DNA of 64,000 bases from Rhodoferax ferrireducens (GCF_003347515.1 NZ_QEII01000324.1:496001-560000); one strand, 5' to 3'. Positions 1-8,855 are shown, numbered from the stretch's first letter. Translations and numbers: made by a program. The notes: generated by a model not told the origin, from the sequence alone.

Positions 1-674
1 AACACCGAGCCTTGCGGATCCGGTACACACACCTGGCTGGCGTGGCGCTGGTAACGCACATAGCGGCCGATGGTGGCACTGGTGCCGCCGGTGCCGGCGC
101 CGACCACGATCCAGCGCGGAATGGGGTGGCGTTCATGGGACATCTGGGCGAACATGCTCTGTGCGATGTTGTTGTTGCCGCGCCAGTCGGTGGCGCGTTC
201 GGCAAAGGTGAACTGGTCCATGTAGTGGCCACCGGTTTGCGTGGCGAGCGAGCGGGCCTCGTCGTACACCGCCGCCGCACTGTCCACCAGGTGGCAGCGC
301 CCGCCGTAGAACGTGATCTGCGCGATCTTCTCGGCCGAGGTGCTGCGTGGCATCACGGCGATAAAAGGCAAACCCAGCAGCCGTGCAAAGTAGGCCTCGC
401 TCACCGCCGTGGAGCCGCTGGACGACTCCACCACGGTGGAACCCTCGTGCAGCCAGCCATTGCACAGCGCATACAGAAAAAGCGAGCGCGCCAGCCGGTG
501 CTTGAGGCTGCCCGTGGGGTGGGTGGACTCGTCCTTCAGATACAGGTCAATGCCGTGCCGGGCAAAAGTCGGCAGGGGCAGGGGAATGAGGTGCGTGTCC
601 GCGCTGCGCTGGAAGTCGGCCTCGATGCGCGCCACGGCGCCGTGCAGCCAGGAATGGGTGGGTACGTGTGTCAT
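1..674 (-). CDS. PLP-dependent cysteine synthase-family enzyme (3' end cut off by window)
   Basis: This reading frame begins at an ATG at 674 and runs off the left edge, so only about 224 N-terminal residues are visible. They include the stretch KDESTHPTGSLKHR near residues 46-59, where the lysine after GSL should form the Schiff base with pyridoxal phosphate. An SSSGSTA phosphate/substrate loop follows, and a GAGTGGTSAT glycine-rich loop that binds the cofactor phosphate lies near the visible end. These are hallmarks of fold-type II PLP enzymes, and the first motif is typical of the Cds1-like cysteine synthase/cysteine desulfhydrase branch rather than CysK/CysM. The likely reaction is beta-replacement or beta-elimination on cysteine or O-acetylserine. 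The gene is divergent from the chemoreceptor. The exact substrate cannot be told from the fragment. Confidence 0.8.
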   Translation of the reverse strand, partial: MTHVPTHSWLHGAVARIEADFQRSADTHLIPLPLPTFARHGIDLYLKDESTHPTGSLKHRLARSLFLYALCNGWLHEGSTVVESSSGSTAVSEAYFARLLGLPFIAVMPRSTSAEKIAQITFYGGRCHLVDSAAAVYDEARSLATQTGGHYMDQFTFAERATDWRGNNNIAQSMFAQMSHERHPIPRWIVVGAGTGGTSATIGRYVRYQRHASQVCVPDPQGSV

Positions 675-816
675 GCAAGCGATTGTCGCTGCGATCCGAT
701 GGACACGGACGTGTCACGCCACGGTCACACAGCCCGCACATGATGGGGCGGGTTTTCCCTTGGTTTTAATCGCATCAGGCCCGCTGGGGCCAGTTTTCTG
801 GAAGGAGTAGTTGTCA

Positions 817-2409
817 ATGTCGCATACAGGCTCATGGAGCGGGTTCAAGGTGGCGGGTTCTTTTTCGCAGCGCATTCTGGGTGTCCTCGCGCTGGTTCTG
901 GCCGTTGCACTCGTGGGCTCGGGGCTGGGGGTCTGGTCCTTGTACCGGGTGTCGCAGGACACCGGACGCATGGTCAACGAAGCCATGGCCACGGAAAGCC
1001 TGGCGGAGGATTTGCACCGCAACCTCTCGGTCAACGTGGCGCGCTCCAAGGCCTTCGCCTTGAGCTCCGAGCCGCAGGTCGGCGACGTGCTGAGCCCCGA
1101 GATCGACCAGACCTCGGCGGTGGTGGCGGAACTGCTGCAAAAACTGGGCACGATGCTGGTGACGCCTGAAGACCAGACGGTCTTTCGTGCCATGACGCAG
1201 GCCAACAACGAATTCCTGAAAGCCCGCCAGGACCTGACCGTGGCCCGCGACGGCGGCCTGACGGCCAACATCGAACAGGTGTATGCCAGCCGCTTCACCC
1301 CGGCGGCGCAGGCCTTGATGGCGGCCGTGACCCGGCTGGGGGACGCCCAGCGCGCCCGGATTGATGTGTCCGTGCTGGAGATCGGCGTTTTGAGCCGCTC
1401 GGCGCAATGGGGCCTCATTCTGTTTGGCGCGTGTGCGCTGCTGCTGGGGAGTTTTCTGTCGATCTGGCTGGTGCGCGGCGTAACCCGGCCGATTCAGCAG
1501 GCGGTAGACACGGCCAACCGGGTCGCGGCGCTGGACCTGAGCGAGCGCATTGAGGGTCACGACCGCGACGAGGGCGGACGGCTGCTGGCCGCATTGGGCC
1601 GGATGCAGGTGTCGCTGCACACCCTGGTGTCCGAAGTGCAGGGTGCCAGCCATACCGTGGCCGAAGGGGCCACCCAGATCGCAGCGGGCAACCTCGACTT
1701 CTCCAGCCGGACCGAGCTGGCTGCCTCCTTTCTGCAGCAGACAGCCGCCGCGGTTGAGGAGATCACCACGACCATGCACCACTCGATGGAGGCTGCAACC
1801 CGGGGGGAGGCCTTGGCCATATCGGCCGCCACGGCGGCAGCCGGTGGCAACGCAGCTATCTCCGGCGTCATGCAGACGATGAACGACATTAGCGCCTCGT
1901 CGCGCGAGATTGTTGACATCACGGCGGTCATCGACAGCATCGCTTTCCAAACCAATATCCTGGCGCTCAACGCCGCCGTCGAGGCCGCCCGCGCGGGTGA
2001 TCAAGGTCGTGGTTTCGCCGTGGTGGCGGCAGAGGTACGCACCCTGGCGAATCGCTCGGCGCAAGCGGCGCGGCAGATCAAGGCGCTGATTGGTGCCTCC
2101 GTGGACACGGTGAAGCTGGGCATGGCCAAGGTCAGCCAGGCGCGCGACACCATGAGCACCATCAATGACTCCGTGGAGCGCGTGGCGCACGCCATTGCTG
2201 AAATCACCGTCCACACGCGCGGCCAGAGCAGCAGCATGTCCAGCATCAACGCTGCCGTGAACCGCCTGGACCAGATGACGCAGCAAAACGCAGCGGTGGT
2301 CGAAGAGTCGGCCGCCGCCGCGCAGAGCCTGCAGAATCAGGCCGGCGATTTGCGCGATGTGGCCGGGCGCTTCAGGCTGCCGGGCCTGGCGCTACTCGCC
2401 CTGCGGTAG
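817..2409 (+). CDS. Methyl-accepting chemotaxis protein
   Basis: The protein has 530 residues with the classical chemoreceptor layout. A first membrane helix lies near residues 20-42, followed by a periplasmic four-helix-bundle-sized domain of about 150 residues, a second helix near 195-218, a HAMP linker, and a long cytoplasmic coiled coil. The conserved signalling hairpin is clear around residues 370-420 (FQTNILALNAAVEAARAG, then GRGFAVVAAEVR). It should relay periplasmic ligand binding to CheW/CheA, but no cheA or cheW is in the window. I chose the ATG at 817 because GAAGGAG lies 9 bases upstream; a TTG at 811 is in frame but too close to that site. No C-terminal NWETF-type pentapeptide for tethering CheR/CheB is present. 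Confidence 0.93.
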   Translation: MSHTGSWSGFKVAGSFSQRILGVLALVLAVALVGSGLGVWSLYRVSQDTGRMVNEAMATESLAEDLHRNLSVNVARSKAFALSSEPQVGDVLSPEIDQTSAVVAELLQKLGTMLVTPEDQTVFRAMTQANNEFLKARQDLTVARDGGLTANIEQVYASRFTPAAQALMAAVTRLGDAQRARIDVSVLEIGVLSRSAQWGLILFGACALLLGSFLSIWLVRGVTRPIQQAVDTANRVAALDLSERIEGHDRDEGGRLLAALGRMQVSLHTLVSEVQGASHTVAEGATQIAAGNLDFSSRTELAASFLQQTAAAVEEITTTMHHSMEAATRGEALAISAATAAAGGNAAISGVMQTMNDISASSREIVDITAVIDSIAFQTNILALNAAVEAARAGDQGRGFAVVAAEVRTLANRSAQAARQIKALIGASVDTVKLGMAKVSQARDTMSTINDSVERVAHAIAEITVHTRGQSSSMSSINAAVNRLDQMTQQNAAVVEESAAAAQSLQNQAGDLRDVAGRFRLPGLALLALR

Positions 2410-2425
2410 TGGGACTGACGCCGGT

Positions 2426-3571
2426 TCAAGTTTTCACGGTGATGGAGGCAAACTGCAGGTGGTGCATGAACTCGCGCAGGATCAACAACGTGGCGGCGAA
2501 TGCGGCGTCGGTGGGCATGGCCTCGCTTGACGCCGGCCGTCCGAGCGTGACCGCCGCAAGCCGCTGGAAGGTTTCCTCTACGGCCTCGACCGAAAGCGTC
2601 AACTCCGGCTGCTCAGTCACACCGGCCATCAGCGCGATCTCGCGTACAACCGGGTCGGTGGTGTAAAGCACGGACCCCTGTGCGATCCAGGTTCGCGCGC
2701 GGCTCACTTCATCTTCGACTGCCATGATGGCGTCTTCCATCTCAAGCGGCGTTGGCGGCGCGTGTTTGAAAAAATCAGCAGCCGTTTTCTGCGCACCGAG
2801 AGCCAGGGTTAGCGGCGCTCCCCCTTGAGTGCCGTTTGCGGTGGCCACCGTGGTTTGATCCGTGCCGATATGAAGCCGCGTGATCGGGGTCTGTTCTCCG
2901 AGCCAGTGAAGAAAGTCGGATGCCACCGCCGCGCTGATCTCATGGCCCATCGGATACAAGCGTGTCTCGTGGGCAATGCCCAATTCGGTCAGCCAGCTGT
3001 CCGCGCGCTGCGCCCACGTCATTGGCAGCTTGTTGTCGAACTCGCCATGCGCAATGAAACCGCGCAGGGTCGAGAGACGCTCCCGGCTTGCGATGTGCGG
3101 TTCGAGCTCGGGCAGGATACGACCCGACAGCACGGCAAAGCCGCCGACCTGCTCGGGCGCGCTCAGGGCCACACTGGCGCTGACAATGCCGCCCTGGCTG
3201 AAGCCGGCAACGACTGTTTTTTTCGGGTCAATGCCATAAGCCGCCTGCAACTGCCCGATGAAGCGGATCACGGCCTGGCGGCTTTGTTCGGCTTCGGCGG
3301 CCACGATGCTGGGCCCGCTGGCTGTGAAGGCGACGCGAAACCAGCCGAACTGGCCCGGTGCAAATTCAAGCGGGCCACGCGGCAGCACGACCAGCGTGTC
3401 GGGATCAATTGCGCCAGCCAGCTCCGCAAGATTCATCTCGCTGCCGCCGACACCGTGCAACAGCAGCACGCAGGCCTTCGGCCGGGCCGGTACAGGTTGG
3501 CGCAGGCGAAATAACAGGTCAAAAGCCGGGTCCCGTTGTAGCGGGCTGATCGTGGGTTGCAGATTGTTCAT
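2426..3571 (-). CDS. Alpha/beta-hydrolase (carboxylesterase/phospholipase type) with C-terminal extension
   Basis: Residues 1-228 form an alpha/beta-hydrolase of the small carboxylesterase/lysophospholipase family. The nucleophile elbow is GFSQGG (Ser125), with the expected acid in GEFDN (Asp179) and histidine in MGHE (His210); the HGVGG motif near residue 39 supplies the oxyanion hole. Such proteins are normally about 210-225 residues. This one continues to 381, and residues 231-381 form an extra, mostly helical and acidic region that I do not recognise. The gene ends 16 bases from the convergent chemoreceptor gene and starts 13 bases after the dioxygenase gene on the same strand, so the two are probably co-transcribed. 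The substrate is unknown; an ester released by aromatic ring cleavage is one guess. Confidence 0.8.
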   Translation of the reverse strand: MNNLQPTISPLQRDPAFDLLFRLRQPVPARPKACVLLLHGVGGSEMNLAELAGAIDPDTLVVLPRGPLEFAPGQFGWFRVAFTASGPSIVAAEAEQSRQAVIRFIGQLQAAYGIDPKKTVVAGFSQGGIVSASVALSAPEQVGGFAVLSGRILPELEPHIASRERLSTLRGFIAHGEFDNKLPMTWAQRADSWLTELGIAHETRLYPMGHEISAAVASDFLHWLGEQTPITRLHIGTDQTTVATANGTQGGAPLTLALGAQKTAADFFKHAPPTPLEMEDAIMAVEDEVSRARTWIAQGSVLYTTDPVVREIALMAGVTEQPELTLSVEAVEETFQRLAAVTLGRPASSEAMPTDAAFAATLLILREFMHHLQFASITVKT

Positions 3572-3584
3572 GATGATTTGCTGG

Positions 3585-4394
3585 TCAATGGGAGATGCTG
3601 TCGATGGACTTGCTCGTTATGCCCCAGCCATAGGACTCCATCGACAGCATGCCGTTGGTGATGCCGCCCTCGATGACCTGCGCGGCTTCCGCATCGCCAC
3701 GGGCGCCCAGGGCGACCAGCAAGGGCAGGAAGTGTTCCTCGGTGGGATGGGCCCGCTCGGCTTGTGGCGCGAGTCGGCGGTAGGCCACGAGTTGCTCAAC
3801 ATCATGGCGCAGGACAGCCTGACGTATCCATTGCGCGAACTCGCGGACATAGGGCGCCTCGACGGTGCTTGACTGGCGAAACTCGTGCAGGTTGTGCGTC
3901 ATGCTGCCCGAGGCCAGGATCAGCACGCCGCGCTCACGCAACGGTGCCAGCGCCTGACCGAGCTTGAAGGCCGTGGCCGTGTTCAACGCGTACGGCATTG
4001 ACACCTGAAACACAGGCAGGTTTGCGTCGGGCAACAGGTGGCGCAGCGGCACCCAGGCACCGTGGTCCAGACCACGCCGCGCGTCAACACTGACCGCATA
4101 GCCGGCATTGGCCAGCAGCTGAGCCGTTTGCGTCGCCAATTCCGGATGGCCGGCGGCCGGGTAGTGCAGCTCGTAGAGCGCTGATGCGAAGCCGCCAAAG
4201 TCGTGCACCGTCTCCGGTGCCGGTGTCGTCATGACCTGAACATCGCGTGTCTGCCAGTGTGGCGATACCACCAGCACGGCTGTGATCCCCGACAGTTGCT
4301 GGCCCAGGGCGTGCAGATGGGGACCGAGCACGCCGGGTTCGAGGGCAAAGGTCGGCGAACCGTGGGAGATGAAGAAGACAGGGGCTTTGTTCAC
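3585..4394 (-). CDS. Extradiol dioxygenase, LigB/YgiD (DODA) family
   Basis: The protein is a 269-residue LigB-fold dioxygenase close in length to E. coli YgiD. The N-terminal FISHGSP motif carries the first metal-binding histidine, and later motifs include VVSPHW, LDHGAWVPL and a GSMTHNL segment, all characteristic of the DODA-type family that cleaves catechol rings next to the hydroxyls using a single metal ion. I chose the GTG at 4394 because AAGGA lies 6 bases upstream and the protein then begins just before the conserved motif. An ATG at 4454 would add 20 atypical residues. It is divergent from a LysR regulator and followed by an esterase, which fits a small aromatic-compound locus. The real substrate is not shown by the sequence. 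Confidence 0.85.
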   Translation of the reverse strand: MNKAPVFFISHGSPTFALEPGVLGPHLHALGQQLSGITAVLVVSPHWQTRDVQVMTTPAPETVHDFGGFASALYELHYPAAGHPELATQTAQLLANAGYAVSVDARRGLDHGAWVPLRHLLPDANLPVFQVSMPYALNTATAFKLGQALAPLRERGVLILASGSMTHNLHEFRQSSTVEAPYVREFAQWIRQAVLRHDVEQLVAYRRLAPQAERAHPTEEHFLPLLVALGARGDAEAAQVIEGGITNGMLSMESYGWGITSKSIDSISH

Positions 4395-4502
4395 GAGGTG
4401 TCCTTGTGGGGCAGATTTATAAGGCAGTGCTCGAACTTTAAAAGTATTCTTCATTGAGATAAACATCCTAGAATTAGATTAATTGTTTCAAAAATAAGCA
4501 CA
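4395..4502. promoter_or_regulatory. Divergent promoter region, dioxygenase/LysR
   Basis: This AT-rich 108-base gap separates the divergent dioxygenase and LysR genes and is where a LysR regulator would be expected to bind. It contains the small palindrome ATTA-GAT-TAAT at 4474-4484. LysR sites usually have a T-N11-A core, so the palindrome is only a candidate. Confidence 0.4.
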
Positions 4503-5402
4503 ATGGATCGATTCCTGGAAATGCAGACCTTTAATGCGGTCGTTGACGCCGGCAGTTTTGTCAAGGCGGCCGATGCATTGGACGTGTCGAAGGCGGCGGT
4601 ATCGCGTTATGTCGCCGATCTGGAGGCGCGCCTGGGGGTGCGGTTGTTGCAGCGCACGACGCGGCGCCTGTCCCTGACCGAGGAAGGCCAAGTGTTCTAT
4701 GCACGCAGCAAGGAGTTGCTGGCAGGGGTCGAAGAGGCCGAGATTGAAGTCAGCTCGCGCAGCGCTGCCGCCAGCGGTCTGCTGCGGGTGAACGCACCGC
4801 TGACCTTCGGTATCCGGCATCTGGCGCCGCTGTGGGGCGTGTTTCGCAGCCGTTATCCGAATGTCACGCTTGATGTGACGCTGGCGGACCGCGTGGTTGA
4901 TCTGGTTGAAGAGGGCTACGACGTCGCCATCCGCATCGCCACGCTGCCGAGCTCCACGCTGATCAGCAAGCGTCTGGCGAGCACGCGCATGGTGCTGTGT
5001 GCTTCGCCGCAGTACCTTGAATTACACGGCGTTCCCCGCCAGCCGGCCGACTTGGCCACCCACGCCGTGATTTCCTACAGCTATTGGTCTACCAAAGACG
5101 AGTGGCATTTCGACGGACCGCAAGGTCCCGTCAGCGTCAAGACCCATCCCTGCCTGCACACCAACAACGGTGACACCTGCCGGGCCGCCGCTTTGGCGCA
5201 TCAGGGCGTGATTTTGCAGCCGACCTTTCTGGTAGGGGAGGACCTCGCGGTTGGCACCCTGGTCGAACTGATGCCCGAGTTTCACTCGCTGGAGATGGGG
5301 ATCTATGCCGTCTATCCGACCCGCAAGCATGTCTCGCCGAAGGTACGTGCCCTGGTCGAATTTCTCGCCGGGCACTTTGCCCAAACACGCGATGCCTGGT
5401 GA
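4503..5402 (+). CDS. LysR-family transcriptional regulator
   Basis: A standard-length (299 residues) LysR regulator. The winged helix-turn-helix occupies roughly residues 1-60 (FVKAADALDVSKAAVSRYVA is the helix-turn-helix core) and a periplasmic-binding-protein-like effector domain fills residues 90-295. The sequence style (VNAPLTFGIRHLAPLW, then a VDLVEEGYDVAIRI segment) is that of the CrgA/DmlR-like subgroup. It is transcribed away from the dioxygenase-esterase pair, the usual arrangement for a LysR protein controlling its divergent neighbour, so I infer that it regulates those two genes. The effector is unknown. Confidence 0.9.
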   Translation: MDRFLEMQTFNAVVDAGSFVKAADALDVSKAAVSRYVADLEARLGVRLLQRTTRRLSLTEEGQVFYARSKELLAGVEEAEIEVSSRSAAASGLLRVNAPLTFGIRHLAPLWGVFRSRYPNVTLDVTLADRVVDLVEEGYDVAIRIATLPSSTLISKRLASTRMVLCASPQYLELHGVPRQPADLATHAVISYSYWSTKDEWHFDGPQGPVSVKTHPCLHTNNGDTCRAAALAHQGVILQPTFLVGEDLAVGTLVELMPEFHSLEMGIYAVYPTRKHVSPKVRALVEFLAGHFAQTRDAW

Positions 5403-5434
5403 AGGCCGGGCGAGTCGCGGGCCCCGCCGTCGGC

Positions 5435-6211
5435 TTATTTGAGACTGCCCGAGAGAAACTGCGCCAGCCGCACGCTCTTGGGGTTGGCGAGCACCTCGGC
5501 GGGGATGCCTTCTTCTTCGATCAGTCCCTTGTGCAAAAAGATCAGATGGTTAGACACCTCGCGGGCAAAGCCCATTTCGTGCGTGACCACCACCATGGTG
5601 CGGCCTTCAATGGCGAGGTTTTTCATGACCTTGAGCACTTCCGACACCAGCTCCGGGTCGAGCGCACTGGTGGGTTCGTCGAACAGCATGACCTCGGGCT
5701 CCATGGCCAGCGCCCGGGCAATCGCCACGCGCTGCTGCTGGCCGCCGCTCATGTGGGCCGGGTAGCGGTCTTCCATGCCCGCCAGGTCCACCCGCGCCAA
5801 GTATTTGCGCGCAGTCTGGATCGCCTCGTCGCGAGGGATGCCCATCACATGGACCGGCGCTTCGATGATGTTTTGCAACACCGTCATGTGCGCCCACAGG
5901 TTGAAGTGCTGAAACACCATCGCCAGCTTGGTGCGCATGCGCTGCAGTTGCCTGGGGTCCACGGCAGCCAGTTCGCCATTGGGGGCGGACGCCAGTTTCA
6001 ATTCTTCACCGGCGACCAGAATGCGGCCCTGGTGCGGCTTCTCCAGCAGGTTGATGCAACGCAAGAAAGTGCTCTTGCCGGAGCCCGAGCTGCCAATGAT
6101 GCTGATGACGTCACCCGCATGCGCCGTCAGCGACACGCCCTTGAGCACCTCGTTGGCGCCAAAGCGCTTGTGGATGTTTTCGACCTGGAGAATGAGAGGC
6201 TGGGTGGTCAT
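5435..6211 (-). CDS. aotP: Basic amino acid ABC importer, ATP-binding subunit
   Basis: A 258-residue HisP/GlnQ-type ATPase. It shows Walker A GSSGSGKST near residue 36, the Q-loop in MVFQHFNLW, the ABC signature MSGGQQQR, Walker B VMLFDEPTSALDPE and the switch histidine in VVVTHEM. It is the last gene of a five-gene operon whose order (binding protein, two permeases, aspartoacylase-like protein, ATPase) matches the Pseudomonas aeruginosa arginine/ornithine system aotJQMOP. The ATPase should form a dimer on the cytoplasmic face of the AotQ-AotM channel. It lies 29 bases downstream of aotO. Confidence 0.93.
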   Translation of the reverse strand: MTTQPLILQVENIHKRFGANEVLKGVSLTAHAGDVISIIGSSGSGKSTFLRCINLLEKPHQGRILVAGEELKLASAPNGELAAVDPRQLQRMRTKLAMVFQHFNLWAHMTVLQNIIEAPVHVMGIPRDEAIQTARKYLARVDLAGMEDRYPAHMSGGQQQRVAIARALAMEPEVMLFDEPTSALDPELVSEVLKVMKNLAIEGRTMVVVTHEMGFAREVSNHLIFLHKGLIEEEGIPAEVLANPKSVRLAQFLSGSLK

Positions 6212-6240
6212 GGGCTGGTGTGCAGGGTATGAAAAGAATG

Positions 6241-7371
6241 TCAGGCGCCCAACAGCGCGCCGGTGCGAAAAGGTATGGCGCCGGCAATCTTCGCCAGTTC
6301 GCCCCCGGCCGTGATGTAACGGTCGCGGATGCGGGCAAACAAGACGCCGTCGACGCCGGCCAGCACGCGGTGGGTCCGATCGGCAATGGGATCAATGACT
6401 TCGGCCACCAGGTCTCCTTTGCGCAGCATGTCGCCCGCCGTGGCGGCAAAAACCACGACGCCCGGGGCCGGGGCCGTCACGGTTTCCGAGCCGGCCAGCG
6501 GCGTCGGTTGGCATTTGAACGCAGGCACGTCGGGCGGTTGGGGGCAAGAGATGACCTGCGTGTGCTGCAACCAGGCGTAAATGGCCTGTGCATCGGCTTG
6601 CGCCCAGGCATGGCTCACATCGGCTTCGCCGCGCAACTCGATGGTGGTGGTGCAACAGCCTTGCGGCAACGGCACGGCCAGGCCGACGGCGGCCAGGGCA
6701 TCGGCGAGTTGCCACCAGACGCCGGACAGGCATTCGTCGAACGGGCCGCCGCCTGAATTCTTGGCCAGCAAAATGGCTTCGCACCCCAGGAATCGGGCCA
6801 GCGGCGCCAGTTGCGGCCAGCAACTCTCTTCCGTATAAAAATGCATCACGGCTTCAGCGTCGCAATGCAGGTCCAGCACAAAATCGGCGTCAAAGGCCAG
6901 ACTGAGCAATGTGCGACGCAGACTTTCCAGCTCGGTGGTCGGCACCCAGTTGCGCAGATGCTCGCCCACGGCATGACGCACGGCGTTCACGTTCGCCTGC
7001 GGGTCCTTGCCCAACACGTTTCGCACCGCCGGCAGGATGGCCTTGGCCAGATCGGGGTAGTGGCGGTTGAAGTTCTCGGACGTGCCCAGATCAAACCGGC
7101 CCATCGGTTTGTGGTCCAGGCGCTGGGCCAGCCCCAGCGGGTTGGCGACCGGCACCAGGACGACTTCGCCCCGTAGCTGCCCGGCCGCGTCGGCCACCGC
7201 CAGCAGCGCACGCAAGTGGTGGGCGACGAGCATGCCCGGCAGTTCGTCGGCATGCAGACTGGCCTGGATGTAGACCTTGGGCGAGTGGCCGGGCGTGCCA
7301 AAGTGAAAGCTGGTCAGTGTTTTTTGGCTGCCCAGGCTGGCGGACAGCAGGGGATGGTGGATGGTTTGCAT
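6241..7371 (-). CDS. aotO: Succinylglutamate desuccinylase/aspartoacylase-family protein (AotO-like)
   Basis: A zinc-carboxypeptidase-like protein of 376 residues. The metal site is suggested by HADELPGM (His and Glu ligands) and the later DLHCDAE motif, with FNRHYPD and IELRGEADV segments nearby, as in the AstE/AspA superfamily. The C-terminal about 90 residues resemble a small beta-barrel/lipoyl-like extension, common in this subgroup. It sits between permease and ATPase genes of the importer, as aotO does in Pseudomonas, where its role in transport has not been clear. It may deacylate or deamidate an N-acyl amino acid that enters by the same transporter. ATG 7371 is preferred; a TTG at 7380 overlapping the aotM stop is possible. 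Confidence 0.82.
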   Translation of the reverse strand: MQTIHHPLLSASLGSQKTLTSFHFGTPGHSPKVYIQASLHADELPGMLVAHHLRALLAVADAAGQLRGEVVLVPVANPLGLAQRLDHKPMGRFDLGTSENFNRHYPDLAKAILPAVRNVLGKDPQANVNAVRHAVGEHLRNWVPTTELESLRRTLLSLAFDADFVLDLHCDAEAVMHFYTEESCWPQLAPLARFLGCEAILLAKNSGGGPFDECLSGVWWQLADALAAVGLAVPLPQGCCTTTIELRGEADVSHAWAQADAQAIYAWLQHTQVISCPQPPDVPAFKCQPTPLAGSETVTAPAPGVVVFAATAGDMLRKGDLVAEVIDPIADRTHRVLAGVDGVLFARIRDRYITAGGELAKIAGAIPFRTGALLGA

Positions 7372-7376
7372 GAACG

Positions 7377-8090
7377 TCAATGTTTGCGCGGCGCCAGATA
7401 AGCCAGCAGGCGCCCCTCGCTGAATTTGAAGAAACCGATCAGGCAGAACGAGGCCACCAGGTAAATCGAAGCGGCGGCCAGGTAGGCCTCAAACGGCAGG
7501 TAATAGTCCGAGTAAATCCGGCTGGCGGCGGCGGTCACATCCAGCATGCTGGGCACGGCGCTGGCCAGGCTGGTGGCGTGCAGCATCATCACCACCTCAT
7601 TGCTGTAGGCCGGCAAGGTGCGCCGCATGGCGCTGGGCAGCACGATGTGCAGCATCAGCTTGAAGCGGCTCATGCCATAGGCCTGGGCGGCCTCGATTTC
7701 ACCGGCGCTGGTCTCGCGGATGGCGCCGGCCAGCATCTCGGCGGTGTAGGCGGCCGTGTTCAGGCTGAAGGCCAGCAGCGCACAGAAGAACGGTTCCTTG
7801 AAATGCGTCCACGGCCAGACGGTGTCCCAGCGTGCCTGTATCCATTCCAGCTGGCCCAGGCCGTAATAAATCATATAGACCTGGATCAGCAGCGGCGTGC
7901 CGCGAATGACGAAGGTATAAGCGCCCACGATCCAGCGCAGGAAGGCAATCGGGCCGGTCAACAGCAGGGCAAAAATCAGGGCCAGCACGCCGCCGACCGC
8001 CAGCGAGGAAAAAAGCAGACCCAGCGTCGTCAGGATGCCTGTGCCGTACAGGGCCAGGTTCTGGGGTTCAAAGATGACAGCCCAGCCCAT
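7377..8090 (-). CDS. aotM: Basic amino acid ABC importer, permease subunit M
   Basis: A 237-residue HisM-type permease with about five membrane helices. The cytoplasmic EAA loop appears as IEAAQAYGMSRFKLMLHIVLP and contacts the ATPase. It starts one base after the aotQ stop, so translation is probably coupled. Together with AotQ it should form the heterodimeric channel for arginine/ornithine-type amino acids, as in HisQM. The protein length and motif spacing are normal for the family. Confidence 0.93.
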   Translation of the reverse strand: MGWAVIFEPQNLALYGTGILTTLGLLFSSLAVGGVLALIFALLLTGPIAFLRWIVGAYTFVIRGTPLLIQVYMIYYGLGQLEWIQARWDTVWPWTHFKEPFFCALLAFSLNTAAYTAEMLAGAIRETSAGEIEAAQAYGMSRFKLMLHIVLPSAMRRTLPAYSNEVVMMLHATSLASAVPSMLDVTAAASRIYSDYYLPFEAYLAAASIYLVASFCLIGFFKFSEGRLLAYLAPRKH

Positions 8091-8777
8091 TCAGACTTGT
8101 ATCCGTTTGGTGCCCAGGCTGAAGCGGGCATTGAGGCGGCGCAGCGCATAAAGCGACACCGTGGTGTAGATCAGGAACAGCGCGGCAGTGAACAAAAAGA
8201 AGGCGAAAGGCGATCGCGTGGCCGCGCTGGCCTGCTTGGCCAGGTAGGTCATTTCCTGCAGGCCGATCAGGCTGACCAGGGCCGTGGCCTTGATCAGCAC
8301 CAGCCAGTTGTTGGTAAAGCCGGGCAGGGCGTAGCGCACCATTTGCGGTGCGGTAATGCGCAGAAAAGCCTGCGTGCGGCCCATGCCAAAGGCCCACGCG
8401 GCTTCCACTTGACCCTTGGGGATAGCGAGAATCGCGCCGCGAAAGGTTTCGGTCATGAAGGCGCCGTAGATAAAGCCGATGGTCAGCACGCCGGCGAAAA
8501 ACGGGTTGATGTCCACCGTGGCCTCGCTGCCCATCCACTCCAGCAGGTTGTTCAGGCCGATGGTGCCACCGTAAAAAATCAGCAGCATCAAGACCAGTTC
8601 GGGCACACCCCGAATGAGGGTGGTGTAGACGGTGGCAAGCGCCACGAGCACGGGCCGGCCCGAGAGCTTGGCCGCGGCGCCCGCCAGACCCAACACGATG
8701 GACACCAGCAGGGCAGAGAGCGAAACGCCCACGGTCAACGCGGAGCCTTGCAGGATGGCAACGTAATAAGCATTCAT
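8091..8777 (-). CDS. aotQ: Basic amino acid ABC importer, permease subunit Q
   Basis: A 228-residue HisQ-type permease with several hydrophobic helices and the EAA loop VEAAWAFGMGRTQAFLRITAP that docks onto AotP. It is separated from the binding-protein gene by 78 bases that contain a strong stem-loop with a T run, which should lower permease transcription relative to the binding protein. It is immediately followed by aotM. Confidence 0.93.
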   Translation of the reverse strand: MNAYYVAILQGSALTVGVSLSALLVSIVLGLAGAAAKLSGRPVLVALATVYTTLIRGVPELVLMLLIFYGGTIGLNNLLEWMGSEATVDINPFFAGVLTIGFIYGAFMTETFRGAILAIPKGQVEAAWAFGMGRTQAFLRITAPQMVRYALPGFTNNWLVLIKATALVSLIGLQEMTYLAKQASAATRSPFAFFLFTAALFLIYTTVSLYALRRLNARFSLGTKRIQV

Positions 8778-8801
8778 GGGCAGTGGGCTACAACGAGATG
8801 G

Positions 8802-8837
8802 AAAAACGTCGGCGCACAGAGTTTCCGTGCGCCGACG
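8802..8837 (-). terminator. Intra-operon attenuating terminator between aotJ and aotQ
   Basis: On the minus strand, right after the aotJ stop, there is a perfect 11-bp GC-rich stem (CGTCGGCGCAC paired with GTGCGCCGACG, 8807-8837) with a 9-base loop, followed directly by five T residues (8806-8802). This is a textbook intrinsic terminator inside the operon. It would let most transcripts end after the binding-protein gene, giving the usual excess of binding protein over permease. Confidence 0.85.
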
Positions 8838-8855
8838 CGTTGGCCTGGGCGGTGG

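Noticed and set aside
832..2286. Long minus-strand frame opposite the chemoreceptor, and similar frames at 10633-12267 and 42827-44062
   Set aside because: Same reason: mirror frames of real genes with low-complexity composition and no ribosome binding site.
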